From assembly GCA_020722945.1 (NCBI GenBank), contig DYJV01000014.1, positions 19,493 through 41,818 of the forward strand: 22,326 nt of DNA. The letters are read 5' to 3'. Shown here one piece after another: positions 1 through 7,738 of the stretch. The notes below the pieces were generated by a model. The model was not told the origin of the DNA. It ran no database searches and was given only the letters and a program-made list of their open reading frames with translations. This stretch comes from Candidatus Methylomirabilis sp. GTDB taxonomy: Bacteria > DYJV01. Position 1 is the stretch's first letter. The number at the start of each line of letters is the position of its first letter. The position numbers and the translations under genes are program-made.

Positions 1-239
1 TTTCTATATTTATAATATAGTTAACTACACTCCTGATATAAGATTTGATCTTGTATATATAAAAGTGTTCTATACATAATAGAAAATCGTTTAAACTAAA
101 ATAATTGCTAAAAAATTAAATCTAAAAATAAAGTATAAAATATTACACTGTATATAAAATTGTAGAGCAATAGTCAAACATTATTTACTTTAAAAAATAT
201 TTAAGAGATGTTTACCCTTATTTCAAAAGAAATTTTATA

Positions 240-266
240 TTGACAAATCTTTAAGTTTAATATACT
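240..266 (+). promoter_or_regulatory. Sigma70-type promoter for tRNA-His
   Basis: A perfect -35 box TTGACA (240-245) is followed by a 15-nt spacer and a -10 box TATACT (261-266, one mismatch to TATAAT). Transcription would start near 273, about ten bases before the tRNA 5' end, which is the usual arrangement for tRNA promoters. The spacer is two bases shorter than ideal. The sequence before it (1-239) is AT-rich with many stops; I see no gene there, only a short AT palindrome at 4-20. Confidence 0.65.
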
Positions 267-282
267 TTGGCAACTCAATTAT

Positions 283-356
283 GGTGAGTGTAGCTCAGCT
301 GGTAGAGCACTGGATTGTGGCTCCAGTGGCCGTGGGATCAAAACCCATCACTCACC
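283..356 (+). tRNA. tRNA-His (anticodon GTG)
   Basis: A full cloverleaf can be drawn. The acceptor strand GTGAGTG (284-290) pairs with CACTCAC (349-355). The D arm is GCTCAGCTGGTAGAGC, and the anticodon stem CTGGA/TCCAG encloses a loop with anticodon GTG. G283 gives the extra G-1 base typical of histidine tRNA, opposite C356. The T loop starts with A instead of the usual T54. The 3' CCA is not encoded (the sequence continues CTC), so it must be added after transcription. The downstream small membrane-protein gene starts 38 bases after the tRNA and is probably co-transcribed. Confidence 0.95.
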
Positions 357-394
357 CTCTTTTTTTTACTTTCTTCCGTAAAAGGTATCATCAA

Positions 395-604
395 ATGCTT
401 GGGATTGGGAAGCTTCTCATTATATGTGGTATATTATTACTTATTGCTGGGTTGTTTATGCTTTTTTTCGAAAAAGTGCCCCTAATAGGGAAATTGCCAG
501 GTGACATATATATCAAGAGGGGGAATTTCTCTTTCTACTTCCCTATCACTACCGGAATTATTATAAGCATTATCATATCTATTTTGTTAAAGTTGTTCAA
601 ATGA
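395..604 (+). CDS. DUF2905-family small membrane protein
   Basis: This is a 69-residue protein of unknown function. Residues about 5-25 form a very hydrophobic first membrane helix and residues about 49-68 a second. Between them lies the family signature around GKLPGDIYIKRGNFSFYFP (the LPGDI and FYFP blocks), which I recognise from DUF2905 proteins of about 65-75 residues. The start chosen is ATG395, with AAAGG about nine bases upstream. The same frame stays open back to 281, but that extension runs through the whole tRNA-His gene and cannot be coding. The gene is probably read from the tRNA promoter. No clear terminator follows; the next gene begins 252 bases later. The family assignment is good, the function unknown. 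Confidence 0.85.
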   Translation: MLGIGKLLIICGILLLIAGLFMLFFEKVPLIGKLPGDIYIKRGNFSFYFPITTGIIISIIISILLKLFK

Positions 605-787
605 TTGAATTTCTACCAAATCTACAATCTAAATTATTTTTTGTATATAACCACTTATAATAACTACATTATATTCTTATAATTACTTTATTATAAAAAA
701 TAAAAAATAAAAAAGATAGAAATTATCGTTAATAGTGTTTAAATTAACTAATTTTTTAATTTTTTACTTTTAATTTTTATAAATTTC

Positions 788-816
788 TTGACTTTGTTAA
801 AATATTAAATTAATTT
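788..816 (+). promoter_or_regulatory. Candidate promoter for the chemosensory operon
   Basis: TTGACT (788-793) matches the -35 consensus in five of six positions. A 17-nt spacer leads to a poor -10 candidate, TAATTT (811-816). It lies about 40 bases before the start codon of the first operon gene. The region 605-787 before it is AT-rich with homopolymer runs and no supported gene. I found no convincing sigma28 or sigma54 motif here, although chemotaxis genes often use sigma28. Confidence 0.35.
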
Positions 817-856
817 GAGATTATTATAACAATACCAAACTTACAAGGCTGTTCTT

Positions 857-2650
857 ATGGCAAATGACATTACTACTATAGAAAATTATCTCTCAAAGCT
901 GAAAGATATAAAAATTTCTATTTCTAAGCTTTTCCCATCTTTTGAGAGTAATTTTATGGACATTGGTGGAGAATCTTTTAAATGTTTGGAAGAATCTCAA
1001 AATCTCTTTAATATATCCAACAACATCATAGAATCTTTTGTTAACAGCAAAAATGAAAATGATAAAATTCTTGTTGTTTATTCACAGCTTAAGAAAATGT
1101 CTTATGACGAATCTATCCAAATATTAGAAAACCTTGAAAGTCAAATCAAGAGTGTTGACAAAATATTTGAGCAATTGAGAGATATTTTTATCAAACTAAA
1201 TGGCATCATCAAATATTTTAGCATATTGGCTGTTAACACAAAAATAGAGAGTGGAAGGCTCAAAAATGATTTTGGTTTCTCTATTTTGGCAAGAAATATC
1301 GAAACTTTAGCCGAGACCACCTTTGAGAAACTAAAAAAAATAGGCACCGATATATCTACCCTCAAAAGCAATATTGAACAGTCTCATATCTCCATTTCAG
1401 GCAGTATAAAAATATATAAAGATGAACTATCTCATTTACAAGAAGAGAGTCTCCAACTCCTTAAAAATTTCATTGATACCAGACACCAAAATGAAATTTC
1501 ATCAAGAAATTTCAATGATGAATTCCTAAAACTGAAAGATAATTTCTCAAATATCGTTGTATCAATACAGTTTCACGACATTATAAGACAGCAGTTAGAG
1601 CATATCTCAGAAAATATTGATGACGCAATAATCAGGATAAATAGTGAGAAAAGTGATAGTGACAATATACCTTTTCTTCTTCATTTCATAAAAGAAGTTC
1701 TTGTTTTGGAAGAATCTCAGTTTATCAACTCTAATCAAGAGTTTAAAGATGATGCTCTTAAAATGCAGGATAATTTTTATAACATTAGAACCCTCATAAA
1801 AGATCATTTACAAAACCTTTCTCATATAAAATCTGACTTATTAGAAGCTAAAGAGCTCGAATCCCTTAAAAAAAATATTTACACAATAATATCACTTGAA
1901 GATTCAACATACAAGAATCTATCTTTTTTGGCAGAAAACATTAATAATTTTTCAAACATACTCAACAACCTGATAGATTTTATAAAAGATATAAAAGATA
2001 TAGCTGAAGATATTACTCTTATTGCATACAATGCAGAAGTAAAAGCCACCCACCTCGGCTCAGAAGGTAAAGTAATTGCTGTTCTTGCTACAGAGATAAG
2101 GGAGATGTCTATCAAAACAACAACAGAGGTTAAAAATGTCAAACTAATGATAACTTCCCTCAATCAAAACTCCCAAAACATACTTAACAACTCAAATAAA
2201 GTCGAATTAATAAATAAAGAGCAGCTCTATTTTATAGATAAATTTAAAATTTCCACAAACTATTTTGAAGAGATAAACAACGCTACTGCGAAATCTTTTC
2301 TTGATGCTGAATTAAGCTGTGCCAAAATCTTACAAAATGTCGAACATATAATCAAAAAATTTGATGCATTTAAAATTATCCTCCAAAAATTTACAGATAT
2401 AAGACAGGAGAAAGCTCAACTAATAAAAAGTATCACTCAAATTTTACCTAATATATCTGAGAAAAAATATTCAGAGCATTTTGATAAAGTATTAGACAAA
2501 TATACTATGGAGAAGGAGAGAAAAGTCCATCTAAATAGTCACTCTCCAGATAAGGAAGATCAAAGTGTAGATATTGATTCAAATTCAAACGTAGATAACT
2601 CCCCCTCTGGAAGTGATACAGATTTTGGTGATAATGTTGAATTATTTTAA
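857..2650 (+). CDS. Soluble tandem-hairpin chemoreceptor-like signalling protein
   Basis: This 597-residue protein has no signal peptide or membrane segment and is almost all predicted helix. Two segments resemble the signalling tip of methyl-accepting chemotaxis proteins: residues about 118-165 (SILAVNTKIESGR, then a second helix around ILARNIETLAETT) and about 381-430 (TLIAYNAEVKA, then AVLATEIREMS). Each is followed 110-120 residues later by a motif with F-x-D-I-x-R-Q, at 239-245 (FHDIIRQ) and 512-517 (FTDIRQ). The protein therefore looks like two diverged copies of one unit of about 265 residues. A polar, probably disordered tail (about 555-597) ends in NVELF, recalling the NWETF tether of chemoreceptors. 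AAGG lies eight bases before the ATG. As first gene of the CheA operon it probably delivers signals to, or scaffolds, CheA/CheW. The receptor kinship is divergent, so the exact role is inferred. Confidence 0.7.
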   Translation: MANDITTIENYLSKLKDIKISISKLFPSFESNFMDIGGESFKCLEESQNLFNISNNIIESFVNSKNENDKILVVYSQLKKMSYDESIQILENLESQIKSVDKIFEQLRDIFIKLNGIIKYFSILAVNTKIESGRLKNDFGFSILARNIETLAETTFEKLKKIGTDISTLKSNIEQSHISISGSIKIYKDELSHLQEESLQLLKNFIDTRHQNEISSRNFNDEFLKLKDNFSNIVVSIQFHDIIRQQLEHISENIDDAIIRINSEKSDSDNIPFLLHFIKEVLVLEESQFINSNQEFKDDALKMQDNFYNIRTLIKDHLQNLSHIKSDLLEAKELESLKKNIYTIISLEDSTYKNLSFLAENINNFSNILNNLIDFIKDIKDIAEDITLIAYNAEVKATHLGSEGKVIAVLATEIREMSIKTTTEVKNVKLMITSLNQNSQNILNNSNKVELINKEQLYFIDKFKISTNYFEEINNATAKSFLDAELSCAKILQNVEHIIKKFDAFKIILQKFTDIRQEKAQLIKSITQILPNISEKKYSEHFDKVLDKYTMEKERKVHLNSHSPDKEDQSVDIDSNSNVDNSPSGSDTDFGDNVELF

Positions 2651-2682
2651 GTTTTTAGATACTAAATAAATAAGGAGAGAAT

Positions 2683-3006
2683 ATGTCTGATTCATCAGAA
2701 ATTTTACTTCAAGGTTCACTGACTATAGAAACATCAAAAGATATATATGAGCAAATCAGAAAAGCTTTATTAGAAAATGACTCTGTTCAGGTAAAGTTTG
2801 GAAATATAGACAAGATAGATGTAACTTTCCTGCAGAATATCTGTGTAAATCACAAAATTGCTCAAGAAAATGATAAAAAATTACTTATCAATGGCACTCT
2901 ACCCAAAAAAATAAATGATTTTATAATATTTTCAGGATACAAGACATCATTAGAAAGTTGCAATTCCAATGAATGTTTTTTCAAGGAGGTTCTCACCAAT
3001 GAGTAA
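2683..3006 (+). CDS. STAS-domain protein of a chemosensory operon
   Basis: This 107-residue protein is a single STAS (anti-sigma factor antagonist-like) domain. It has an N-terminal strand with GSLTIETSKDIYEQIRKAL, a core strand VQVKFGNIDKID, then the diagnostic loop-helix DVTFLQNI at 46-53. SpoIIAA has its phosphorylatable serine directly after the aspartate (D-S-S-G-L); here that position is V47, followed by T48, so classical serine phosphorylation is unlikely unless T48 serves. Similar STAS proteins sit in chemotaxis operons of Geobacter-like bacteria, function unclear. A strong AAGGAG site (2672-2677) precedes the ATG. Its last eight bases overlap cheY, so the two are probably translationally coupled. 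It may act by protein-protein switching with CheA, CheY or the tandem-hairpin protein. Confidence 0.85.
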   Translation: MSDSSEILLQGSLTIETSKDIYEQIRKALLENDSVQVKFGNIDKIDVTFLQNICVNHKIAQENDKKLLINGTLPKKINDFIIFSGYKTSLESCNSNECFFKEVLTNE

Positions 3007-3361
3007 AATTATAATGACTGTTGACGATGCTGCAAGTGTCAGACAAATGGTTGCTTTTACTCTCAAACAATCGGGCTACAACGTAATTGAAGCAGTCGAC
3101 GGTAAGGATGCAATTGCCAAGTTAAAAGACAAAATTGATATGATAATTACTGATCTGAATATGCCAAATATGGATGGAATATCTCTTATCAAGGAGGTAA
3201 GAAAATTACCTACATACAAATTTGTCCCAATAGTAATGTTGACTACCGAATCTCAAGATAGTAAAAAGCAGGAGGGGAAATCTGCTGGTGCTTCAGGTTG
3301 GATTGTCAAACCTTTTAAACCTGATCAACTTTTAAGTGTTGTTAAAAAACTTGTTGGATAA
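2999..3361 (+). CDS. cheY: Chemotaxis response regulator CheY
   Basis: This is a single receiver domain of 120 residues, the normal CheY length. All phosphotransfer residues are present: acidic pair D9/D10, phospho-acceptor D52 in ITDLNMPNMDG, T82/T83 on the switch strand, and K104 in VKPF. A tryptophan (W101) precedes the lysine near the aromatic switch position. The start is ATG2999, inside the end of the STAS gene, because a textbook AAGGAGGT lies at 2983-2990, eight bases upstream; an in-frame ATG at 2969 would add ten residues without similarity to CheY. CheA, thirteen bases downstream, is the expected phosphodonor. Its output could be the flagellar switch or a non-motility partner; the window contains no flagellar gene to decide this. 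Confidence 0.95.
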   Translation: MSKIIMTVDDAASVRQMVAFTLKQSGYNVIEAVDGKDAIAKLKDKIDMIITDLNMPNMDGISLIKEVRKLPTYKFVPIVMLTTESQDSKKQEGKSAGASGWIVKPFKPDQLLSVVKKLVG

Positions 3362-3373
3362 TGGAGTATTAAC

Positions 3374-5494
3374 ATGAGCGGAATAGATGAAGGGTTATTA
3401 AAAGTATTCCTTGAAGAGGTAGATGAGCTTACTACTGATCTTGAAGAAGCTTTAATGGAGCTTGATGACAATAGGGAGGATACTGACCTTATAAACAGAA
3501 TATTTAGATCACTACATACCATAAAGGGTTCATCGGGTATGTATGGTTTTGATAATTTATCAAAATTTTTACACAATATAGAGACAATTTATGACAAAAT
3601 AAGAAATGCAGAGTTAAAGGTAAATAAAAATCTAATAGATATTACGCTCAAAGCAAAAGATTTTGTCAGAGAGCTGGTCTCTAACAATGACCAATACGAT
3701 CAGGGTAAATTCAATAATATTATTCAATCCTTCAAAAGTTTTGCAGGAGAAGAGGATACCCCTAAATCTGAAAAACCTAAAAATATAGATTCTGCTGTTA
3801 AAGAAAATAAAGAATCCCCTAAAAATATATTTAGAATAAGATTCAAACCATCTCAAAATATATTTTTTACTGGCACAAATCCGATTAGTCTTATAGATGA
3901 GCTGAAACATTTAGGTGAATCTTATATTTTTGCATACAACAAAGATTTACCATCGCCAGAGTATTTTGATCCTGAAAAGTGTTATATTTATTGGGATATA
4001 CTTTTACTAACCGATAAAAAGATTAATGACATCAAAGATGTTTTTATATTTGTTGAGGATGAATCTGATATCAAGATAGATCTGATTGAAGATGAATCAG
4101 AAATTCCCGATTTTTCTGATGCTGATACAAGGAAACTGGGTGAGATACTTGTAGAAAAAGGTGATATCACCTATGATGACCTCAATAGCATATTTTCATA
4201 CAAAAAGAAGATAGGTGAAGAGCTTATTGAGAAAGGTTTGGTCAGTGGAAGTAATATCAAATCAGCACTACTTGAGCAGGAGTTAGTAAAGAAGCAGAAA
4301 GAGATCAAAAAGGAGACATTGACAACATCGAGTGTCAGAGTATCCTCTGATAAACTTGACAAACTTGTAGATCTTGTAGGTGAGCTTGTTATTGCACAAA
4401 CCAGACTTGAGCAGCTTGCAAACAATTTAGGCAATTCAAAACTTAACAATATAACAGAAGAGATTGAAAGGCTTAGTCTTGACCTCAGGCAAACCACACT
4501 TGGGATACGCATGGTTCAGATAGGTAGTTCTTTCGGCAAATTTAGAAGAATAGTCCGAGATCTTTCAAGCGAAATGGGGAAAAAAGTAGAGTTTATCACA
4601 ATAGGAGAAGAGACTGAGCTTGACAAAACTGTAATAGAGAAATTAAACAATCCATTAGTTCACATATTGAGAAACAGCATCGATCATGGAATAGAACCCC
4701 CTGAAGATCGTATTTCAAAAGGTAAGAGTGAAAAGGGTAAAGTTATCCTAAAAGCGGAGCATTCAGGTGGAAATGTTATTATTACAATATCTGATGATGG
4801 AAAAGGGATAAATGTTGATAAAGTAATCGAAAAAGCAGAAAAGCTAAATCTCATATCTACTAAAAATATATCTAAAGATGAAGCATTATACCTTATTTTT
4901 CACCCCGGATTGAGCACTGCTGAAAAAATTACTAATGTTTCAGGAAGAGGCGTTGGTATGGATGTTGTCCGTCAAGATATCTCATCTCTTCGAGGAGAAG
5001 TTAAAATATCGAGTGAACAGGGAAAAGGGACATCTATCAAAATAATACTCCCTCTTACACTTGCAATTATAGAGGGACTAATTTTCAAAATAAAGGATAA
5101 CAGCTTTATTATACCTTTATCTTTTATAAATGAATGTATAGAGTATAGAAGAGTGGAGTATCTCAACAAATACAAAGGTAATTTTGTTGACATTAGAGGG
5201 AAATTAATACCTTTTGTAGTATTTAGAGATTATTTTAAGATTCAAGGAGAGAGACCAGATATAGAGCAGATAATCATAGTCAGCCTTGGGGATGAAATTA
5301 TCGGTCTTGCTGTTGATGAAATTATCGGTCAGCAGCAAATAGTAATAAAAAATCTTGGCTCAATCTTTAAAAACATAAGAGCAATCTCTGGTGCTGCTAT
5401 CCAAGGTGATGGAACAATGGCACTAATAGTAGATATTTCAGGTTTAATAAGTGAAGTAAAAAGTCTAAATATGTTGGATGAAACAGTTTCTTAA
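3374..5494 (+). CDS. cheA: Chemotaxis histidine kinase CheA with inserted MshEN-like repeats
   Basis: This 706-residue kinase phosphorylates CheY. An N-terminal Hpt domain carries the phospho-histidine H48 in LHTIKGSSG. Residues about 152-240 form a P2-like partner-binding domain. Residues about 254-303 are an unusual pair of 25-residue repeats: KLGEILVEKGDIT and KIGEELIEKGLVS begin the two units. The dimerisation helices (about 320-385, DKLDKLVDLVGELVIAQTRLEQL) are followed by the ATPase domain with N box (HILRNSIDHG, N434/H438), G1 (DDGKGI, 474-479) and G2 (GRGVGMDVV, 524-532). A CheW-like P5 domain occupies about 560-690. All catalytic motifs look intact. TGGAG lies seven bases before ATG3374. 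The repeats resemble MshEN/T2SSE N-terminal folds, a family with c-di-GMP-binding members; the diguanylate cyclase at the end of this operon makes that notable, but binding is inferred. Confidence 0.95.
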   Translation: MSGIDEGLLKVFLEEVDELTTDLEEALMELDDNREDTDLINRIFRSLHTIKGSSGMYGFDNLSKFLHNIETIYDKIRNAELKVNKNLIDITLKAKDFVRELVSNNDQYDQGKFNNIIQSFKSFAGEEDTPKSEKPKNIDSAVKENKESPKNIFRIRFKPSQNIFFTGTNPISLIDELKHLGESYIFAYNKDLPSPEYFDPEKCYIYWDILLLTDKKINDIKDVFIFVEDESDIKIDLIEDESEIPDFSDADTRKLGEILVEKGDITYDDLNSIFSYKKKIGEELIEKGLVSGSNIKSALLEQELVKKQKEIKKETLTTSSVRVSSDKLDKLVDLVGELVIAQTRLEQLANNLGNSKLNNITEEIERLSLDLRQTTLGIRMVQIGSSFGKFRRIVRDLSSEMGKKVEFITIGEETELDKTVIEKLNNPLVHILRNSIDHGIEPPEDRISKGKSEKGKVILKAEHSGGNVIITISDDGKGINVDKVIEKAEKLNLISTKNISKDEALYLIFHPGLSTAEKITNVSGRGVGMDVVRQDISSLRGEVKISSEQGKGTSIKIILPLTLAIIEGLIFKIKDNSFIIPLSFINECIEYRRVEYLNKYKGNFVDIRGKLIPFVVFRDYFKIQGERPDIEQIIIVSLGDEIIGLAVDEIIGQQQIVIKNLGSIFKNIRAISGAAIQGDGTMALIVDISGLISEVKSLNMLDETVS

Positions 5495-5512
5495 ACCATC
5501 AGGAGGGGCAAA

Positions 5513-6022
5513 ATGGAAATAGCAAATCAATATTTATCATTTTTATTGGATAATGAACTTTACGGATTTAACATCTCCTCAATAAGGGAAGTATTGGAGT
5601 ATGAGCAGGTAACAAAAGTTCCTGGAGCAGTTGAAAGTATTCTTGGTATCATAAATGTTAGAGGGCATGTTGTTCCTGTGACAGATTTGAGAAAGAAGCT
5701 CAATATTGGTGAAGTAAAGATATCTTTGAATACATGTATCATCATTTCAGAGATAGAGAGAAACAATGAGAAGGTTACAATGGGAGTTATGGTGGATGCA
5801 GTTCAGGAAGTAATTGAGATTGACAATGACAATATAGAATCCGCACCAACAATAGGAAGCAGAATAAATACAAAGTTTATAAATGGAATAGGTAAGATTA
5901 ATGATAAATTTATAGTTCTTCTTGATGTAAAAGAGATATTCTCTTTTGAAGAGCTTGAAAAGATAAATGAGGTCTCTAAAGTATCAAAAGAGAATCTTAA
6001 TCTAATGGAGCAAGCTGTTTAA
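5513..6022 (+). CDS. cheW: Chemotaxis coupling protein CheW
   Basis: This 169-residue protein is a single CheW SH3-like domain that bridges receptors and the P5 domain of CheA. Typical features are the opening YLSFLLDNELYGFNISSIREVLE, the central block VESILGIINVRGHVVPVTDLRKKL with the conserved N-x-R-G, the strand GVMVDAVQEVIEI, and the late segment FINGIGKINDKFIVLLDVKEIF. It extends about 15-20 residues past the usual end with a charged tail. A strong AGGAGG precedes the ATG by about seven bases, and the gene begins 18 bases after cheA. The partner is presumably the neighbouring CheA together with the tandem-hairpin protein and/or the membrane receptor at 18056-21079. Confidence 0.95.
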   Translation: MEIANQYLSFLLDNELYGFNISSIREVLEYEQVTKVPGAVESILGIINVRGHVVPVTDLRKKLNIGEVKISLNTCIIISEIERNNEKVTMGVMVDAVQEVIEIDNDNIESAPTIGSRINTKFINGIGKINDKFIVLLDVKEIFSFEELEKINEVSKVSKENLNLMEQAV

Positions 6023-6061
6023 TTTGATTATAACTAAAAATTATAAATCTTTTCTTATATC

Positions 6062-7729
6062 ATGGTAAAAGTAGGTATTTTATCAAACACTAAAATTACA
6101 GCTAATCTCATAGAAGGGATGTTATTAGGATTTGGTGAAATAGTCAAATTTTCTAACAGAGAGGAGTTGTATCAATATCTACTCTCCGATTCTCTCAATC
6201 TCCTTCTCATCGATAGAGTTGTAGATAATTTTACATCGAAAGAAATTATCTCAAAAATAGATAAGTTACCGCCTACTATCCTTATTATTTCTGATGATTA
6301 CAACAAAGATATTGATGGAGATAATTACTCATTTGTTCTAAAAAGACCTTTCTCTCAGGAGGAGATGAGGGATATTATCTCATTTCTTGTTTTTAAGGAG
6401 TATCCAGATGATCCCCAAAACATAAACATACTAATTGTTGATGATTCAAAGATATTGAGGGATATACTAAAATCAAAGATAGAATTTTTAGGATATAACT
6501 ATTTAGAAGCCTCAAATGGTGAGGAAGCTCTTAATTTACTTACCAAAAATCCTTTGACACCCTCTCTCATAATTACAGATCAAGAGATGCCCGGCATATC
6601 AGGAATCCAACTTTCAAAAAGGATAAGAGATCTCGATAAAAGTAAAAATATTCCTATTTTGATGATTACATCACTATACGATGATATGAAGCTCAGAAAT
6701 GAAGCGTTTTCAGCAGGGATAAACCAAATTATACCAAAACCTTTTGAAGATTCCCTCATAGAGAGTAGCATAAAACAATTTTTTCCAAGAAATGGCCAAA
6801 CTGACCAATCTTCCAAAATCGCACTATTAGATGATTCCAATTCAAGGCGTAAAGCAATGGAGAGCATTATAAGGGGTCATGGCTACCATATATTATCTAC
6901 TACAAGCACGGACAAATTTATCCAATTTGTAAAGAACAACCCATTTGATCTCCTTATAATAGATTTTATACTTGAAAATACGACAGGAATAGAGCTTATA
7001 CAAGAGTTAAGAAACAACTTATCTATATCTGCACCGATACTTATATACACTGCTTTTGATAATATCAATATGAGAAAGAAACTTTCAGAAATTTTTAATG
7101 CTGGCGGTAATGACTACTTACTTGCTCCTTTTGAAATTGAAGAACTTATATTCAAAGTAAAAACATGGCTCAACTACTTCAAATTACTAAAAGAACATAA
7201 AAGCCGTGAATCTCAGCTCCAAAAAATTTTAACATACGATATGCTTACAAATGTTTACAACAGATTCAACATTCTAAAAAGGGGTGAAGAGTATTTTGCT
7301 CTTTCAAAAAGAAAAGGTTATCCACTTTCTCTGCTTTACATGGATATAGATCATTTTAAAAGAGTCAATGACACTTATGGTCATAATTTTGGAGATATAG
7401 TTTTAAAAAAATTCTCATCTGTTGTGAATACTGGAATTCGTAAAGAGGATGTCTTCGGACGGGTTGGAGGTGAAGAGTTTATTGCAATACTCCCCTACAC
7501 TTCAGAGAAAGAGGCATCAATCGTTGCAGAAAAAATCAGAGATATGGTCTCCAAAATAACTTTTGAAGAGCATAATGAGATTAAAGATTTAAAGATAACT
7601 ACATCTATCGGAGTATCTGTATTCAGTAATCAAAAAAATTTCTCAACTTTTGATGATATTATTTCAAAAGCTGACAAAGCTCTCTATAAAGCTAAAACTG
7701 CCGGTAGAAATAAAGTTGTTTTTTATTAA
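6062..7729 (+). CDS. Triple-receiver diguanylate cyclase (REC-REC-REC-GGDEF)
   Basis: This 555-residue response regulator synthesises cyclic di-GMP. REC1 (about 1-112) keeps a possible acceptor D51 and K94 but lacks the N-terminal acidic pair, so it looks degenerate. REC2 (about 121-240) is complete: D127/D128, D173, T203, K226 in PKPF. REC3 (about 252-370) has D257/D258, D301 and T330, but the conserved lysine is alanine (A355 in LLAPF). The GGDEF domain (about 385-555) has the active site GGEEF at 469-473, metal-binding D428 in MDIDHF, and an inhibitory I-site RKED at 460-463, five residues before GGEEF. The layout resembles PleD with one extra receiver. It follows cheW by 39 bases with only a weak ribosome site and is probably controlled by CheA phosphotransfer to REC2. 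Confidence 0.93.
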   Translation: MVKVGILSNTKITANLIEGMLLGFGEIVKFSNREELYQYLLSDSLNLLLIDRVVDNFTSKEIISKIDKLPPTILIISDDYNKDIDGDNYSFVLKRPFSQEEMRDIISFLVFKEYPDDPQNINILIVDDSKILRDILKSKIEFLGYNYLEASNGEEALNLLTKNPLTPSLIITDQEMPGISGIQLSKRIRDLDKSKNIPILMITSLYDDMKLRNEAFSAGINQIIPKPFEDSLIESSIKQFFPRNGQTDQSSKIALLDDSNSRRKAMESIIRGHGYHILSTTSTDKFIQFVKNNPFDLLIIDFILENTTGIELIQELRNNLSISAPILIYTAFDNINMRKKLSEIFNAGGNDYLLAPFEIEELIFKVKTWLNYFKLLKEHKSRESQLQKILTYDMLTNVYNRFNILKRGEEYFALSKRKGYPLSLLYMDIDHFKRVNDTYGHNFGDIVLKKFSSVVNTGIRKEDVFGRVGGEEFIAILPYTSEKEASIVAEKIRDMVSKITFEEHNEIKDLKITTSIGVSVFSNQKNFSTFDDIISKADKALYKAKTAGRNKVVFY

Positions 7730-7738
7730 ACTTTTCAA

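Noticed and set aside
4-20. CTATATT/AATATAG palindrome at the window start
   Set aside because: Only A-T-rich short arms, which are expected by chance here; no gene context is visible to the left.
281-394. N-terminal extension of the small membrane protein
   Set aside because: It coincides with the full tRNA-His cloverleaf, and the family length fits the ATG at 395.
601-660. A 19-codon frame whose ATG overlaps the DUF2905 stop (ATGA)
   Set aside because: Too short, no ribosome site of its own and no recognisable sequence; overlap by chance is likely in AT-rich DNA.
2969-2998. Upstream ATG for cheY adding ten residues
   Set aside because: The strong AAGGAGGT at 2983-2990 is placed for ATG2999, and the normal CheY N-terminus begins there.
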